The notes under the pieces were generated by a model that made no database searches, was not told the DNA's origin, and saw only the letters and a list, made by a program, of their open reading frames with translations. 64,000 nucleotides of DNA, from positions 191,208,575-191,272,574 of the forward strand of contig OY821521.1 in the NCBI GenBank assembly GCA_963682025.1. The letters run 5' to 3'. This DNA comes from Cordilura impudica (taxonomy: Eukaryota > Arthropoda > Insecta > Diptera > Scathophagidae). Below are positions 9,812 through 20,500 of this stretch, piece after piece. Within the stretch, counting starts at the first letter, position 1, and each line of letters starts with the position of its first letter. A program made the position numbers and the translations under genes.

Positions 9812-10193
9812 TCTATAATATTAATAGGTAAGGCGATTTCTTGTGACTGATGATTTGTTAAACAGTTTTCTCCCGATTTTTACCAAACGTATCTTATTTG
9901 ATAGGTATTTATTTTAAGCTGTCCACTAGACTTACAGATTTTTAAATATTTAATTTTTTTTTTTTTTGAGTTATGCTCATTTAAAGTTGCTACTAACACA
10001 TACAGAAAATTATGCAATGCTATGTGTGTGTTTATTAAATTTGTTAATGTGTTTGTAATAAAATTAAGTTTATTTTTTGTGTTGATTTGTGAATTGGCTA
10101 TAATTGATTAGCATACCTTTAGGGTCTTTATTTAATGAAAAAATAAAATTTCCTTGAATTTGCACTCGAATGTCGAGGGCTGGAATCTGCTAG
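9812..10193 (+). mobile_element. Complete non-autonomous Helitron
   Basis: The 5' end is A|TCTATAATATTAATAGG, preceded by the host A. The 3' end has the near-palindrome CTCGAATGTCGAG followed after 11 bases by CTAG|T. These are the Helitron hallmarks (5' TC, subterminal 3' hairpin, CTRR end, insertion between A and T, no TIR and no target duplication). The length is about 382 bp and there is no coding capacity, so it needs a helicase/Rep protein supplied elsewhere. Confidence 0.85.
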
Positions 10194-10242
10194 TTATATA
10201 TTATTTTGCAAAATTATTTTTTTGTATGAAAATTTTATGTTT

Positions 10243-10386
10243 TTAAATCGTTTTATAGTACTTGCAGTGATCCTTTTGCCGAGCAAAACGTGTGTTCTTG
10301 TTGGCCACTTGCTTTGTGCTCTTCACCACTTGGGCCTTAGTTCTGGGCAGTTGGCTGGATTTATATATCTTGGTCAAAACTGACAT
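10243..10386 (-). CDS. 47-codon ORF with coding-like composition, unrecognised
   Basis: The frame starts MSVLTKIYKSSQLPRTK and ends HCKYYKTI before a stop, with basic, non-repetitive content. Its base composition (AAGGCCCAAGTGGTGAAGAG and similar) is far richer in G and C than the flanks, so it may be a captured or retroposed piece of a host gene or a short real gene. It sits directly outside the left end of the element at 10399. I do not recognise the protein. Confidence 0.3.
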   Translation of the reverse strand: MSVLTKIYKSSQLPRTKAQVVKSTKQVANKNTRFARQKDHCKYYKTI

Positions 10387-10554
10387 TATTTTGTTTTTTG
10401 ACGTATAAACATCTATGGGCTCAGGGGGGGGGGGGGGGGGGTAAAATCCAATTTCACAATACATACAATCACAAAAACAGCGTAAGGGAAAATCTGTGTA
10501 TGGTATAGTTATGTAAGTGTATTGGTGTATTTAGTAAGCAGAACCGCCGAGTTC

Positions 10555-10770
10555 ACCGTCTGTTTAGCAAAATCACAAATCTTTTCCGTTAATTTAAATA
10601 TTCAAGCTATTGACCGCTAGGTGTGCTGTGAGTTTAACATGTTCACAAACTTACAGAGTTGTTTTTTTTTTAATTTAAAGTATATATTTGCTATTGACAG
10701 AACTTTTTTAGTAAGCTGTCTGTTTAGCAAAATCACAAATCTTTTTCGTTAATTTTAAATATTCAGTTGT
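10555..10770 (+). repeat. Direct duplication inside copy A
   Basis: The block GTCTGTTTAGCAAAATCACA plus AATCTTTT(C/T)CGTTAATTTAA is present at about 10558 and again at about 10719. The about 160-bp offset suggests a local tandem duplication. Confidence 0.7.
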
Positions 10771-10781
10771 ATATATGGACC

Positions 10782-10926
10782 TTCTCCGAGAAAAGGGACC
10801 TAGTGTGTGAAAATTAAGTTTTGAGAAAAAAACGAATTTAAAGTTTCTAACCCCTTTTAGGCACCAGAATCCACCGTTTTTGACACAACCCGTTTTTTGA
10901 CACACAAGGTCCCTTTTCTCGGAGAA
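10782..10926. repeat. Foldback / short inverted-repeat element (145 bp)
   Basis: TTCTCCGAGAAAAGGGACCT at the left (10782) is matched by its reverse complement AAGGTCCCTTTTCTCGGAGAA at the right, with TGTGTG on the loop side, giving arms of about 28 bp with one mismatch. It lies between the duplication and the 21-bp minisatellite and is noncoding. Confidence 0.75.
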
Positions 10927-10934
10927 AACATCAA

Positions 10935-11465
10935 TTGAATTTCAGAAAGTAGCAATTTGTTTCAGAAACCATTAATTGACTTTCAGAAAGTATCAATTGT
11001 ATTTCAGAAAGTATCAATTGAATTTCAGAAAATATCAATTGAATTTCAGAAAGTAGCAATTTGTTTCAGTAAACATCAATTGTAATAGTATCATTTGTAT
11101 TTCAGAAAACATCAATTGACTTTCAGAAAGTATCAATTGAATTACAGAAAGTATCAATTGTGTTTCAGAAAACATCAATTGATTTTCAGAAAATATCAAT
11201 TGTGTTTCAGAAAGTATCAATTGTATTTCAGAAAGCATTTATTGATTTTCAAAAAGTATCATTTGTATTTCAGAAAATATCAATTGAATTTCAGAAAATA
11301 TCAATTGAGTTTCAGAAATTATCAAATGTAATTCAGAAAACATCAAATGCATTTTAGAAAATATCAAATCTATTTCAGAAAACATCAAATGTGTTTCAGA
11401 AATTATTAAATTTACTTCAGAAAATATGAATTGAATTTCGGAAAATATCAATTGAGTCTCAGAAA
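10935..11465 (+). repeat. 21-bp minisatellite (TTTCAGAAAATATCAATTGAA type)
   Basis: About 25 degenerate tandem copies of a 21-base unit with core TTTCAGAAA(A/G)TATCAATTG are present. Because 21 is a multiple of three, all frames stay open on both strands and give 7-residue repeat ORFs of about 65-78 codons; these are artefacts. A few units recur in inverted orientation at 11805-11876. Confidence 0.9.
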
Positions 11466-11804
11466 AATAGTCAGAACGCTATATAAAAACATATTTTTTT
11501 AATATTACACTGGTTTTGTAATATTTCTTGAAAACTACATTATACTAGTTATATTAAAAACGTGTTTTTTTTTCAAAATTATGAGTTCAAAATCGGTAAA
11601 AATCTATCCTGGTGTTTGTATTGTAGCTGATTAAAAAATGAAGTCCTCATCTTCTTTCTATTAAAAGGCGGCACTTGATAGTTTATTTTTCAGTGCATAA
11701 CAAATAAGTCCAAATATTGCTAAACATTTTCTGCGACTCCCAATCACAAAAAGAAACAATAATAAATTTTCGGTATTGTAGGGTAAACTACTTTTTAATT
11801 CTGA

Positions 11805-11876
11805 ATTTCAATAGATATTTTCTGAAATTCAATTGCTATTTTCTGAAATACATTTGATAATTTCTGAAATACAATT
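11805..11876 (-). repeat. Inverted outlier block of the 21-bp minisatellite
   Basis: Three to four units of TTTCTGAAAT(A/T)CAATTG, the reverse complement of the main array, are separated from it by about 340 bp of unrelated sequence (11466-11804). In that intervening sequence I see no gene. Confidence 0.7.
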
Positions 11877-11999
11877 GGAAAAGGTGTAGATGTTTACACA
11901 TCTCTCCTGTGATCGGCCTCACATTGATTTATTTTTTTTTTTTTTCATTCAACAGCCCATTTACTGTAATGATGTGATGGGAGATCAGACAAAAAAACC

Positions 12000-12240
12000 T
12001 AGCTAGAAGTAGGCTGTAAAACTTTTTTGCCTTAATTGTTCTCGAACAATATCGACTAGGTAAAATCCAGTCCTGCGAGAAGTCACTAAGCAAGCATGTT
12101 GCAGTGTTCAGTGCAGCATTCATATCTGTTAATGAAATTTCATGTATGTTTTTTCAGCACGTTCTTTTGTCCCGATATTTCTCTGGGAGTTACGATCCGA
12201 TACCTTTTTTACTTTATACGATTTGAATCAATTTTTCTTA
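12000..12240. other. Unassigned AT-rich sequence
   Basis: This is noncoding sequence between the end of copy A and a family-1 repeat fragment. A minus-strand 64-codon frame spans 11929-12123 but has no recognisable domain. Confidence 0.3.
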
Positions 12241-12244
12241 ACAT

Positions 12245-12365
12245 AATATATTAAAGTTAACTCAGACAGAACGGCCGGCATACGGAAGGATGGACATATT
12301 TAAATCTACTCAGAAAGTGATTCTGGCGTCATCGGTAGAATTAAAGATGGGTCTGCGATTTTCTC
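12245..12365 (+). repeat. Family-1 dispersed repeat, 3' fragment
   Basis: ACTCAGAAAGTGATTCTGG followed by ATCGGTAGAATTAAAGATGG and GTCTG matches the segment after the (GACG)n run of full family-1 copies. It is heavily diverged and truncated on both sides. Confidence 0.6.
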
Positions 12366-12726
12366 TTAAAGTTATAAGATGGCAGTTTTAGGCTATCCGT
12401 CACAAAAAAAAAAATCATTTACCTGGGTAAAATTACGATAATATTGTTTGTCATTGCTTCGAGCAAGTTGATGTCTAAAATGGGATAAAGCGGGCATAAT
12501 CCTGCCAAGACATGGCCTAAACGCTAAATTCAGTATTTTTGTTGTTATTAATTAAGTATTAATTTTATCGAATTGTTAAATTTTTATAAATAGTGCTATA
12601 ATCCAAGTGGAGGGTATCAAAAATTCGGATTTAATACTTCTACCTATTTTACTATTACTTATAGCCAGAAAAAAAAACGTTTTAATTGCTTCCAAAGGAT
12701 GGTTTAATGTTTTTAATTTTTTTTAG
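12366..12726. other. AT-rich spacer, nothing recognised
   Basis: I see no gene, RNA or repeat end here. Confidence 0.35.
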
Positions 12727-13004
12727 CAGTACAGTGCAAGAAAACGAACTTCAAATAAAGCTACACTCGAATCTGTGTGGTTTATGTGTGTTCGAAACTA
12801 AAAGTACGTATAGAAAAATGTTCGTGTAGATAACGAAATATTAAAACGAAACACAGCCATGATTGTGTTCGGCAGCGTACATAATTTAGAAACACACATA
12901 ATTGATATGAAAATAAAAATATGTGTTTGTTGGTCTGAGCTATGTTTGTTTACATATATGTACGAGTTTTTTATTCAGTGTGTGTTTTTTTTTTCTGAAC
13001 TCTG
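12727..13004 (-). mobile_element. hAT-like inverted-repeat element, single end (reverse)
   Basis: On the minus strand this arm starts CAGAGTTCAGAAAAAAA at 13004 and runs to about 12727 with the same internal landmarks as 45458-45760, ending near GTTCTTGCACTGTACTGCT. Together with 7464-7760 it is in inverted orientation, but the 8 bases flanking the two ends (CTTTTTAA and CTATAAAG) do not match, so the two are independent fragments rather than one 5.5-kb element. Confidence 0.75.
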
Positions 13005-13050
13005 CTATAAAGTAGCATCTCAGTCAAAAATCTGCTACCGTAAATGCGCT

Positions 13051-13088
13051 GTAACATGTTATGTTATGTTATGTTATGTTATGTTATA
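13051..13088 (+). repeat. (TGTTA)n microsatellite
   Basis: Six to seven tandem TGTTA pentamers. Confidence 0.9.
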
Positions 13089-13141
13089 GAGTGTCAATTT
13101 TACAATGCAGGTCAATGTTACATGAGAAAATAATTAGAAAC

Positions 13142-13381
13142 AAGTAAGATAATAATAGTCGGTCTAGACCGACTGTACGATACCCAATATCATGCGTGTA
13201 GATACCCTATCTCAATTCCAATAGCGTTCATCCTATGGCCGATAGAAGATTATACACTAAATTTCATCAAAATATATTAATATTTGCGGCCTGTACTTTG
13301 GCTACAAGGTTTACATGGACACACAAACAAACATCAGCACAGTCATTATACCCTGACCACATAGTGGTAAAACGTATAAAT
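13142..13381 (+). repeat. Family-1 dispersed repeat, internally deleted copy
   Basis: This copy starts ACAAGTAAGATAATAATAG, keeps GTCTAGACCGACTGTACGAT, then jumps directly to CCAATAGCGTTCATCCTATG and CACATAGTGGTAAAACGTA. About 500 bp of the middle and the (GACG)n run are gone, so only about 240 bp remain. Confidence 0.85.
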
Positions 13382-13915
13382 ATTGTCGTGATAGATTGTT
13401 CGTGAAATTTGCTTTCATAAGTATTAATGAGTCAAAAATTATTGATTCATCCGTCCGTCCCTTACTATAATCAATTGAGGTATACTTTCAGAGTGGAAAT
13501 CTTTTTTTAAACATTTTCCACCCGAATATATTTACTCTAACACTAAAAATTTATTGACCTAAAATTTTATTATGGCAAAAGTGGAAAGTGTTGCCAACGT
13601 AGTATTTTGGAATATTTAAACAAATTTAAGGCATTGGTAAAATATTTTGGAATTGCAAAAAATGGTTGAATCAAATTTACCTCATCTAAGAAATATTAAG
13701 CTAAGAAATATTAAAAATTTGGCCCTTTGGCTTTTTGTAGTTTTTAACATATGGCGGCTTGAAAAAGGTAGCTTTAACATTACATTCATTGATTTTTTCT
13801 TACCAATTGCCAAAGGTCATTACGATGTAATCCTAAGTCTGTGAAGGTTTTTTTTAAACTTATAATTTAAATTTCCTTGTCTTTAGTTATGAAAAATTTA
13901 TGAGCTTTTATTGGT
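13382..13915. other. Unassigned sequence with one short ORF
   Basis: A 65-codon plus-strand frame (13647-13844, MELQKMVESNLPHLRN...) lies here. It has no recognisable domain and a composition like its surroundings, so I do not call it as a gene. The remainder is AT-rich. Confidence 0.3.
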
Positions 13916-13998
13916 TTGTTATGCCGTTTTCTTTTGTGACAAAAAAATGCGCATTTTATATACACTTTTTTCAAAAAGCGTATATTTTTATAATTTCT
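13916..13998 (+). repeat. Single arm of the inverted-repeat element seen at 56208
   Basis: ATGCCGTTTTCTTTTGTGAC, a CGCATTTTATAT block, CACTTTTTTCAAAAAGCGTA and TTTTATAATTTCT parallel the left arm of the foldback at 56208-56585. Only one arm is present. Confidence 0.6.
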
Positions 13999-14054
13999 AA
14001 ATAAAATGAAACCTTGTTTTATGCATTCGTGAATAGGTCTACTCTTTTTGGTTA

Positions 14055-14110
14055 CTGATTAGGGTTGTGTGATCGACCCGAAGCAGCCTTATAACCTGTT
14101 TTGTAGAATA
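14055..14110 (+). ncRNA. Degenerate hammerhead-like motif
   Basis: CTGATTA, then a hairpin GGGTTG...CGACCC, then GAAGC. This is homologous to the better-preserved motif at 51138-51183, but two core positions are changed (GATGA to GATTA, GAAA to GAAG) and the GTC cleavage triplet is absent. It abuts the 5' end of the Helitron at 14111. Confidence 0.35.
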
Positions 14111-14511
14111 TCTATATATTAATACGTGAAGGTAAGTTTTTAGTTCCCTTTTTAAGCAATATGCGGGCACGTAGTAGTGTGAAAATTGGCATAGTTATAG
14201 TTCATATGAAGGTGAAGCTGAGAATGATAAAATTTGTATTTAATCTGTCTTAAAAATATATTAAATTAATTAAAATAAAAAATTTATAATAATTCGTTAC
14301 ACCCTGTTAATGCGAATGATTTAAATTGTATATCAGCACCTTGTGTTGAATTGTGAATTTCAAAAATTGATTAGCATACCTTTAGGCTCATTTAGATATT
14401 CATAAATTTTTTATATATATAGATTTAAAAAATATTGGAAGACAAAAATTTAATGAAAAAATTATATATCCTAGAATTTGCAGTCGAACTTCGAGTGCTG
14501 GGCTATACTAG
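14111..14511 (+). mobile_element. Non-autonomous Helitron, variant 2 (first of a head-to-tail pair)
   Basis: The 5' end is A|TCTATATATTAATACGTG. The 3' end carries the palindrome TCGAACTTCGA, then GTGCTGGGCTATA and CTAG|T. The interior (GATTAGCATACCTTTAGG, TTTAATGAAAAAAT) is shared with the variant-1 Helitrons. It has no coding capacity. Confidence 0.8.
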
Positions 14512-14944
14512 TATATTAATAAGTGAAAGTACATCTTTCGATCAGTTTTTAAACAACTGAAATTTGGCATAGTTATAGTTCATATGGAGGAGAAGTGCAA
14601 AATGATAAAATTTATGTATAATAAGTATTAAAAATATATTAAATAAAATATATTAAAATATTTATAATAAATAATTTTATAGGAGCCTAGAGGTATGCTT
14701 ATCAATTTTAGACAATTCACAATATATTAATCAGTTTTAGACAATTCATAATTCATCGCCCGTGCATTTATTATTGAGTAAATTTTAATCGCCCTATGTT
14801 GAATTGTGAGTTGTCTAAAATTGATTAGCATACCTTCAGACTCTTAAAATTATATATTAACAATCTAATTTATTTTAATGGTGCGTGGTAAAGAAGAAGA
14901 AGAAAGCATATATTTCAAAAATTCATAACTAAACTGTATTCTTA

Positions 14945-14980
14945 GTTGGACCGGTTTCTGGCATTTCAGCCTTCATCAGC
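14945..14980 (-). ncRNA. Hammerhead-like core, minus strand
   Basis: On the minus strand: CTGATGA (14979-14973), a short hairpin GGC-TGAAAT-GCC, then AGAAAC followed by CGGTC. The conserved CTGATGA and GAAAC boxes and a GTC triplet are all present, but stem II is only 3 bp and stem III would be a loopless CCGG-type helix, which could work only as a dimer. Short stem III helices are known in retroelement hammerheads (Penelope-like elements); whether this one ever cleaved is unknown. Confidence 0.35.
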
Positions 14981-15051
14981 GATTTATTGAACATTGTGAT
15001 AATTGTTATGTTATAATTGAATAGATTGTTTCTATATGAAATTTATCTACT

Positions 15052-15150
15052 TAGGGTGGCCGTGAGGTTTGAACCATGAACCTTCACATACACTTGTACT
15101 TGCACTTTTTGGTCAGCGCTTTAACACACTCACCTAAAGTCAGGCCTACG
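15052..15150 (-). repeat. Possible tRNA-derived SINE remnant
   Basis: On the minus strand TTAAAGCGCTGACC and, downstream, a B-box-like GGTTCAAACCTCACGG are arranged like a pol III promoter. The arms do not pair well as a tRNA. This is a weak call. Confidence 0.3.
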
Positions 15151-15434
15151 AGCAGTGTGGTTAGAATCAGTTTTCGTACCATACAGCTTTTACTTCGTAT
15201 TAATTTCAGAAGATATTTATATATCATTTATATTTCTTCTGTGAGTTCATCACATATTTATATTAAAATTTAATGAATTTTATTCAAAATTTCACAATTT
15301 AATGAATTTTATTTAAAAATTCATAAGTTTTTTATATATATAGATTTAAGAAAAACATGAAATGGAAAAAATTTAATGAAAAAATAAAATTTCCTAGAAT
15401 TTGCACTCGAATTTCGAGTGCTGGGCTCTGCTAG

Positions 15435-15876
15435 TATAGAAAAATTTTTGAAACACGTGTGCTAATAATTTGCCAAAGTAGGCGGCATAGTTCGACTAAT
15501 ATTTCTTTGCCGAAATAACCATTTTAGTGAATTTTTAGTTTTAAAGTGTTAGTAAAAGGAATGTTGTTAGAAAACAAGAGAAAATGTATATAAAATAAAG
15601 AATTGATAGTAAAAATACTGTTAATAAAAAAAATATAAATAAAATCTTGTTTCTTTTTCTGAAGCTCTGATGCCTCAACCAACTTAAAATTGCCATAGAT
15701 GAATATCCGGTTCTTTATTGTAGTAGAGTTTAGCCGATTTTCCCCCCATATACGCCTGACTCAGCCATGGACAACCTACTCTCATAATAGAAATATATTG
15801 CAATTTTTCATATAGAAGTTTATTCTTTCTATGGAAAATCCATCATTGTCTTTATTAAAACCTAATGAATAACAAA
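15435..15876. other. Unassigned sequence between Helitrons
   Basis: It contains a second copy of CCAAAGTAGGCGGCATAGTT (near 15474) as at 8110. I see no gene. Confidence 0.35.
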
Positions 15877-16227
15877 TCTATAATATCAATAGGCCAGGCT
15901 ATTTCTTGTGACTGATGTTTTGTGCTAACGTTTTATACCGATTTTGACGAAACGTATATTATTTGAAAGGTATTTCTTTTTAGCCGTTTTGCAGATTTAC
16001 AGATTTTATTTTTTTTTTTTTTTTTGAATAAATTGCATTTAAAGTTGCTACTAACACATACATAAAATTGTACAATGCTATGTATGTGTTTATTAAATTT
16101 GTTAATGTGTTTGTGTTAATTTGTGAATTGGCTGCAATTGATTAGCATACTTTTAGGGTCTTTATTTAATGAAAAAATTAAATTTCCTAGAATTTGCGCT
16201 CGAATTTCGAGGGCTGGAATCTGCTAG
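15877..16227 (+). mobile_element. Complete non-autonomous Helitron, variant 1
   Basis: The 5' end is A|TCTATAATATCAATAGGCC. The 3' end is CTCGAATTTCGAG, a perfect 6-bp palindromic hairpin, then GGCTGGAATCTG, CTAG|T. About 351 bp, collinear with 9812-10193. Confidence 0.85.
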
Positions 16228-17280
16228 TTATAATAAATACTGGTTAGAAAAGAAAAACAATGAAAACTAAATTGAAATGGTATTAAAACCTAAAGGTTAA
16301 CTAACTATATTAAAATCGTAACCGTACTTAACATTGGTTATAATTATTGTATTAAAGGCACATATAGACGGTGTCAAAGATTCGGCCCATCCGAATTTAA
16401 TAGTCTTACTTTTTTATTACAATTTAAGTTCCGTCGGGTTTTAGTGCTGGAATTTCAAGAAACTGTTCTTATTTTCAAAATAACCTTTAAAAATATTATT
16501 AAATATTATTTCAATTAAAATTACCTTTATAGACATACCGACCATAAATAAAACCAACAACTTTTTTTAGATAGTATAGGAAGTGAAACATTGACATTAA
16601 ATTTATTTTTCGAAATAATTTACATATTTTTTAATATAATTTGAATTTTTTCTTTTGTTTCGTATTGACAACATCAGACTTACAATTATTGTAAATATGT
16701 TTTTTATTTTTAAATATTATTTATAATTTTTTAAATATTTTTTGTTATCATAATAAATATTTGTATATAAGAGAATAATAAGTGTTTAAGATAACATAGA
16801 GTTTCCAAAATAATAAAATATAAAGTGTTTTTAATAAAATATGAATTCGAATGATTTTAAAAAGGATATTTGGGGTTAAAAATTAATAAAAAAATAAATT
16901 TTTACTAATGGAGCCCGTTCTGTAAAACAAAATGTAATGAAACGCTTTGAAAATATTTAAAAAAATTAAATTTTTTTAATTAAAAAAAATATATTTAAAA
17001 TATTTTTTTTTATTTTTTTTAGGAAAAAATCGTTATATAATAAATTATGTTTTAAAATAATTTCCAAAATTTAAACGTTTAAAATAAAAATTATTATGAA
17101 AAAATATTAAAAAGTAATGGCGGACTTTAAAGATTTTTTAGTCTACTTATATAATTTTTTTAAAATTTAATTTATGTATAAAATTTCCAGCCCACGCCAT
17201 ATAACTATGGAAAAATTATACATATTTTCTTAAAATATTTTTTAATTTTCAAAATAGAGCAACGATTTCTTTTATTTTCT
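16228..17280. other. AT-rich sequence, no gene seen
   Basis: Composition becomes progressively more AT-rich, ending in the low-complexity desert. No repeat ends were recognised. Confidence 0.4.
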
Positions 17281-17284
17281 ATAG

Positions 17285-17520
17285 TTTCATATGATGTTTA
17301 TAAACATTGTTTATAGCAATGCATATAAGCAATGTATATAAACATTGTTTATAAACAATGCATATAAACAATGTATGAAGACATTGTTTATAAACAGTGT
17401 ATATATACATTGTTCATGTTTGTAATAACATTTAGTTAATGTATATGTATAAATGTGTATAAACATAGTGGATGTATATTAAGTTTATGTGTAGACATTG
17501 TTAATAAACATTGACGTTCT
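17285..17520 (+). repeat. TTTATAAACATTG minisatellite, small array
   Basis: Repeats of TTTATAAACATTG and AATGTATATAAACA form short palindromes (TGTTTATAAACA). It is the same family as the large array at 25090-27480. Confidence 0.8.
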
Positions 17521-20500
17521 TGAAACCATAGAAAACTCAAGCTTTTGTTACTGCAAAAAAGCAATAATCGAAAAATGTGGTTTTTACGAGATAAATTATT
17601 TATCAATTCTAGTTCAGAAAATATAAATTAAATTTAAAAATATTGAAACCGAGAATACTCAAAATTTATTCAAAATATATCTGGAAGATATTAATTAAGT
17701 ACAAAATGCATTAAATTAATTAAATAAATATCAATTTAAATTCAGAAAAATATACTTACGACATATTCTCATATTTTGTTTTTAAATTTTCTGTAATTTG
17801 CAGAGTGCAAATGAGATGAGCTCTATTTTATTTAGATTTATTTCAGCAGCCATACCATAGAAAAATTGGTTTTTCCATGATTTTGTGTATATAATAATTT
17901 TCGGTTGATCTATAAATATTGTTTCTAAACATTGGTGATCTGTATAATAATAAGTTCATGTATTAACATGGTGTATTTATTGAAACATTTAAAGGTTTAA
18001 AAAAGTTTTTCTTTAATAAAAAAACAAAATATTTGGAATTAAAAAATTTTAAATATGAAAAAAAATTAAATATTAAAACACATTTTTAACATTTAAAAAA
18101 AATTTTTAAAATTATAATATTTTTTTTAATTATAAATATTAAAACAATGTTATAAATTTTTAAAAAATTATCTTAATATAAAATGTAAGTATTATAAAAA
18201 TGTCTTAAAATTTTAAATAAAAAATTTTTAAATAACTTTTTAAAATATATTAAGAAAAATTTTAAACTAAAATAATTTTTAATATTTTAAAAACCAAATT
18301 TTTAAATTTCAAATTAATTTTTGAAAATATTTCCAGAAAACAAAATTTTAAACTTTAATATAATTTTTTAGAATTTTAACAAAAAATTTTCAAATTTTGA
18401 AAAAACTTTTAAAAATATTTTGAGAAAAAATAATGAGAATATATTTTTTCAATATTTTCTTAAAATAAATATTTTTTCTTAAATTTTTTTTTAGTTTTTT
18501 TAAGAAAAATTTTAAATTTGATAAACAAAATTTTAAAATATTTTTTTTAAATATTTTAAGACAAAAATTTTAAATTTAAATAGTTTTTAAAAATTTTGTG
18601 TAAAAATTTGAAATTTTTTTTTTATTGTTTAGGAATAAATTTTAAATATTTAAATATTTTACTAATTTTCTCAAGAATATTTTATTAAATTTTTTAAGAA
18701 GAAGTTTTAGTAGAGAATACTTTTTTTTCATTTTTTTTATTTTTAAAATAATTTTTTTAAATATTTTAAGAAAAAAAAAAATATAAATAAATAATTTTTT
18801 AAACTTTTTTTTAGAAAAAATCTAAATAGATTTTTTTTTTTAGTTTTTCTACAAAATTTTTCTTTAATACAAAATTTTACGCATTAAAATAATTTATAAA
18901 ATTTTGTTAAATTTTAAAATAAATTTTTAACATTTTTAAAAAATTAAATACCAAAATAATTTTTTTTAATTTTTCGTAAATTCTTTAAATTTTTTAAGAA
19001 AAAAATATTAAACATTGAAAATTTTTTTTTCCGTTTTTCAGGATTTTGAAAAAAATAAAAAAAATGTAATAAAATTAGACGATTTTTTTAATTTTTTAAG
19101 AAAGAAATTTAAGTATTAAAACACTTTATTTTTCTTATTTTTCAAGAAAAAATTTTATATATTTAAAAAGTTCTTAAATATTTTAAAAACAAAATTTTTA
19201 AATTTTTAAATGTTTTTTTTTATAATATTTAAAAAAAAAAATATTAAACAATTTTTAAAATTTTTTCATATAATTCCATCGGTTTTCAAATATTTTAAGA
19301 AAAAAGTTTATATAGTAAATATTTTTTTTTTTTTTTAATTTTTAAAATAAAATTTGAAATTTGAAAAATTTTTTTAAATTTTTTTTATGCGAAAAATTTT
19401 AAATATTACAATAAAATTTGTTAATTTTTTTAATGTTTAAAAAAAATTTTGTACACTTAAATAATTTTTTAAAATTTTAAAAACAAAATTTTTAAATTTT
19501 TAAATGTTTTTTTATATTTAAAAAAAAAAATATTAAACAATTTTTAAAAATTTTTCATATAATTCGATCGGTTTTCAAATATTTTAAGAAAAAAGTTTGT
19601 ATAGTAAATGTTTTTTTTTTTTAATTTTTAAAATAAAATTTTAAATTTGAAAAATTTTTTAAATTTTCTTTATGCGAAAAATTTTAAATATTACAATAAA
19701 ATTTGTTAATTTTTTTAATGTTTAAAGAAAAAATTTTGTGCACTAAAATAATTTTTTAAAATTTTGAACACAAAATTTAAAAATTTTTAAATATTTTATT
19801 TAAATATTTGAAGGAAAAATGTTTTAATATTAAAATTGTTTTTCAATTTTTTAAAATATTTTTTAAAGAACCATTTTAAATATTAAATATTAAAATCATA
19901 TTTTTTTAATTTTTTAAGAAAAAATATTAAATATTAAAACATTTATTTAAATATTAAAATATTTTAATTTTTTTTCTAAAATTTTTGGTTTTTAATTAAA
20001 TTTTTTTTTGGTTTATTAATAAAATTTTTTTTAATTTTTTCATTAAGATAATTTTTAACCTTTTTCTTAAACTTTTTTCCTACACTTTTTTTATTTTTTT
20101 TCGCAAAAAATTATATATTAAATAACATAATTTTTTTTTAATATTTTAAGAAAAAATTTTAAATATTTCAAATTGTTTTCATAAAATTAGTAATGATTTT
20201 TAATTAAATATTTTTTCGATTTAATAATAAAAAATGTTTTAAAAACTTTTTCATAAAATTTGAATAATAATTTTTTATCTTTTTTTAGAGAACCATTTTA
20301 AATATTAAATATTAAAATCATATTTTTTTAATTTTTTAAGAAAAAATGTTAAATATTAAAACATTTATTTAAATATTAAAATATTTTAATTTTTTTTCTA
20401 AAATTTTTAGTTTTTAATTAAATTTTTTTTTGGTTCTATAATAAAATTTTTTGTTAATTTTTTCAAGTTTGAACGTTTTTTAAATTAAAAAAAAATTTAA

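Larger units (their letters stand above)
10399..11935 (+). mobile_element. Subterminal-inverted-repeat element (Helentron/DINE-like?), copy A, with internal tandem repeats
   Basis: The left end has GTATAAACATCTATGGGCTC and then an 18-base G run (10424-10441). Beyond it lie AATTTCACAATAC, ACAATCACAAAAACAGCGTAA, the same left-end block as at 34867 and 62142. The right end, near 11886-11930, carries AGATGTTTACACATCT then CCTGTGATCGGCCTCACAT, as at 37780-37820 and 62470-62511. The TGT(A)AAACATCT motif is therefore a subterminal inverted repeat. The middle differs from the other copies and holds a duplication, a foldback and a 21-bp minisatellite (listed separately). The family assignment to Helentron/DINE-type elements is a guess from this architecture. 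Confidence 0.6.
14512..15434 (+). mobile_element. Non-autonomous Helitron, variant 2 (second of the pair), with internal insertions
   Basis: It begins TATATTAATAAGTGAAAGT immediately after the CTAG of the previous copy and ends CTCGAATTTCGAGTGCTGGG, CTCTG, CTAG|T at 15434. The middle is expanded by several copies of a GACAATTCACAAT / TTGTGAATTGTC segment in both orientations (14712-14835) and by a block at 14870-15290 that holds a hammerhead-like motif and a tRNA-like stretch. Tandem head-to-tail Helitrons are common products of rolling-circle transposition that reads through the terminator. Confidence 0.7.

Noticed and set aside
11035..11451. Overlapping ORFs of 65-78 codons on both strands with ILSETQL / FRKHQLI repeats
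   Set aside because: They are artefacts of the 21-bp minisatellite, whose period is a multiple of three.
7464..13004. A single 5.5-kb hAT transposon bounded by the inverted arms at 7464 and 13004
   Set aside because: The 8-bp flanks differ (CTTTTTAA against CTATAAAG), and a host terminal exon with its 3' UTR lies between them.
13647..13844. 65-codon ORF MELQKMVESNLPHLRN...
   Set aside because: No domain, no compositional contrast and no context. Length is within chance for this composition.
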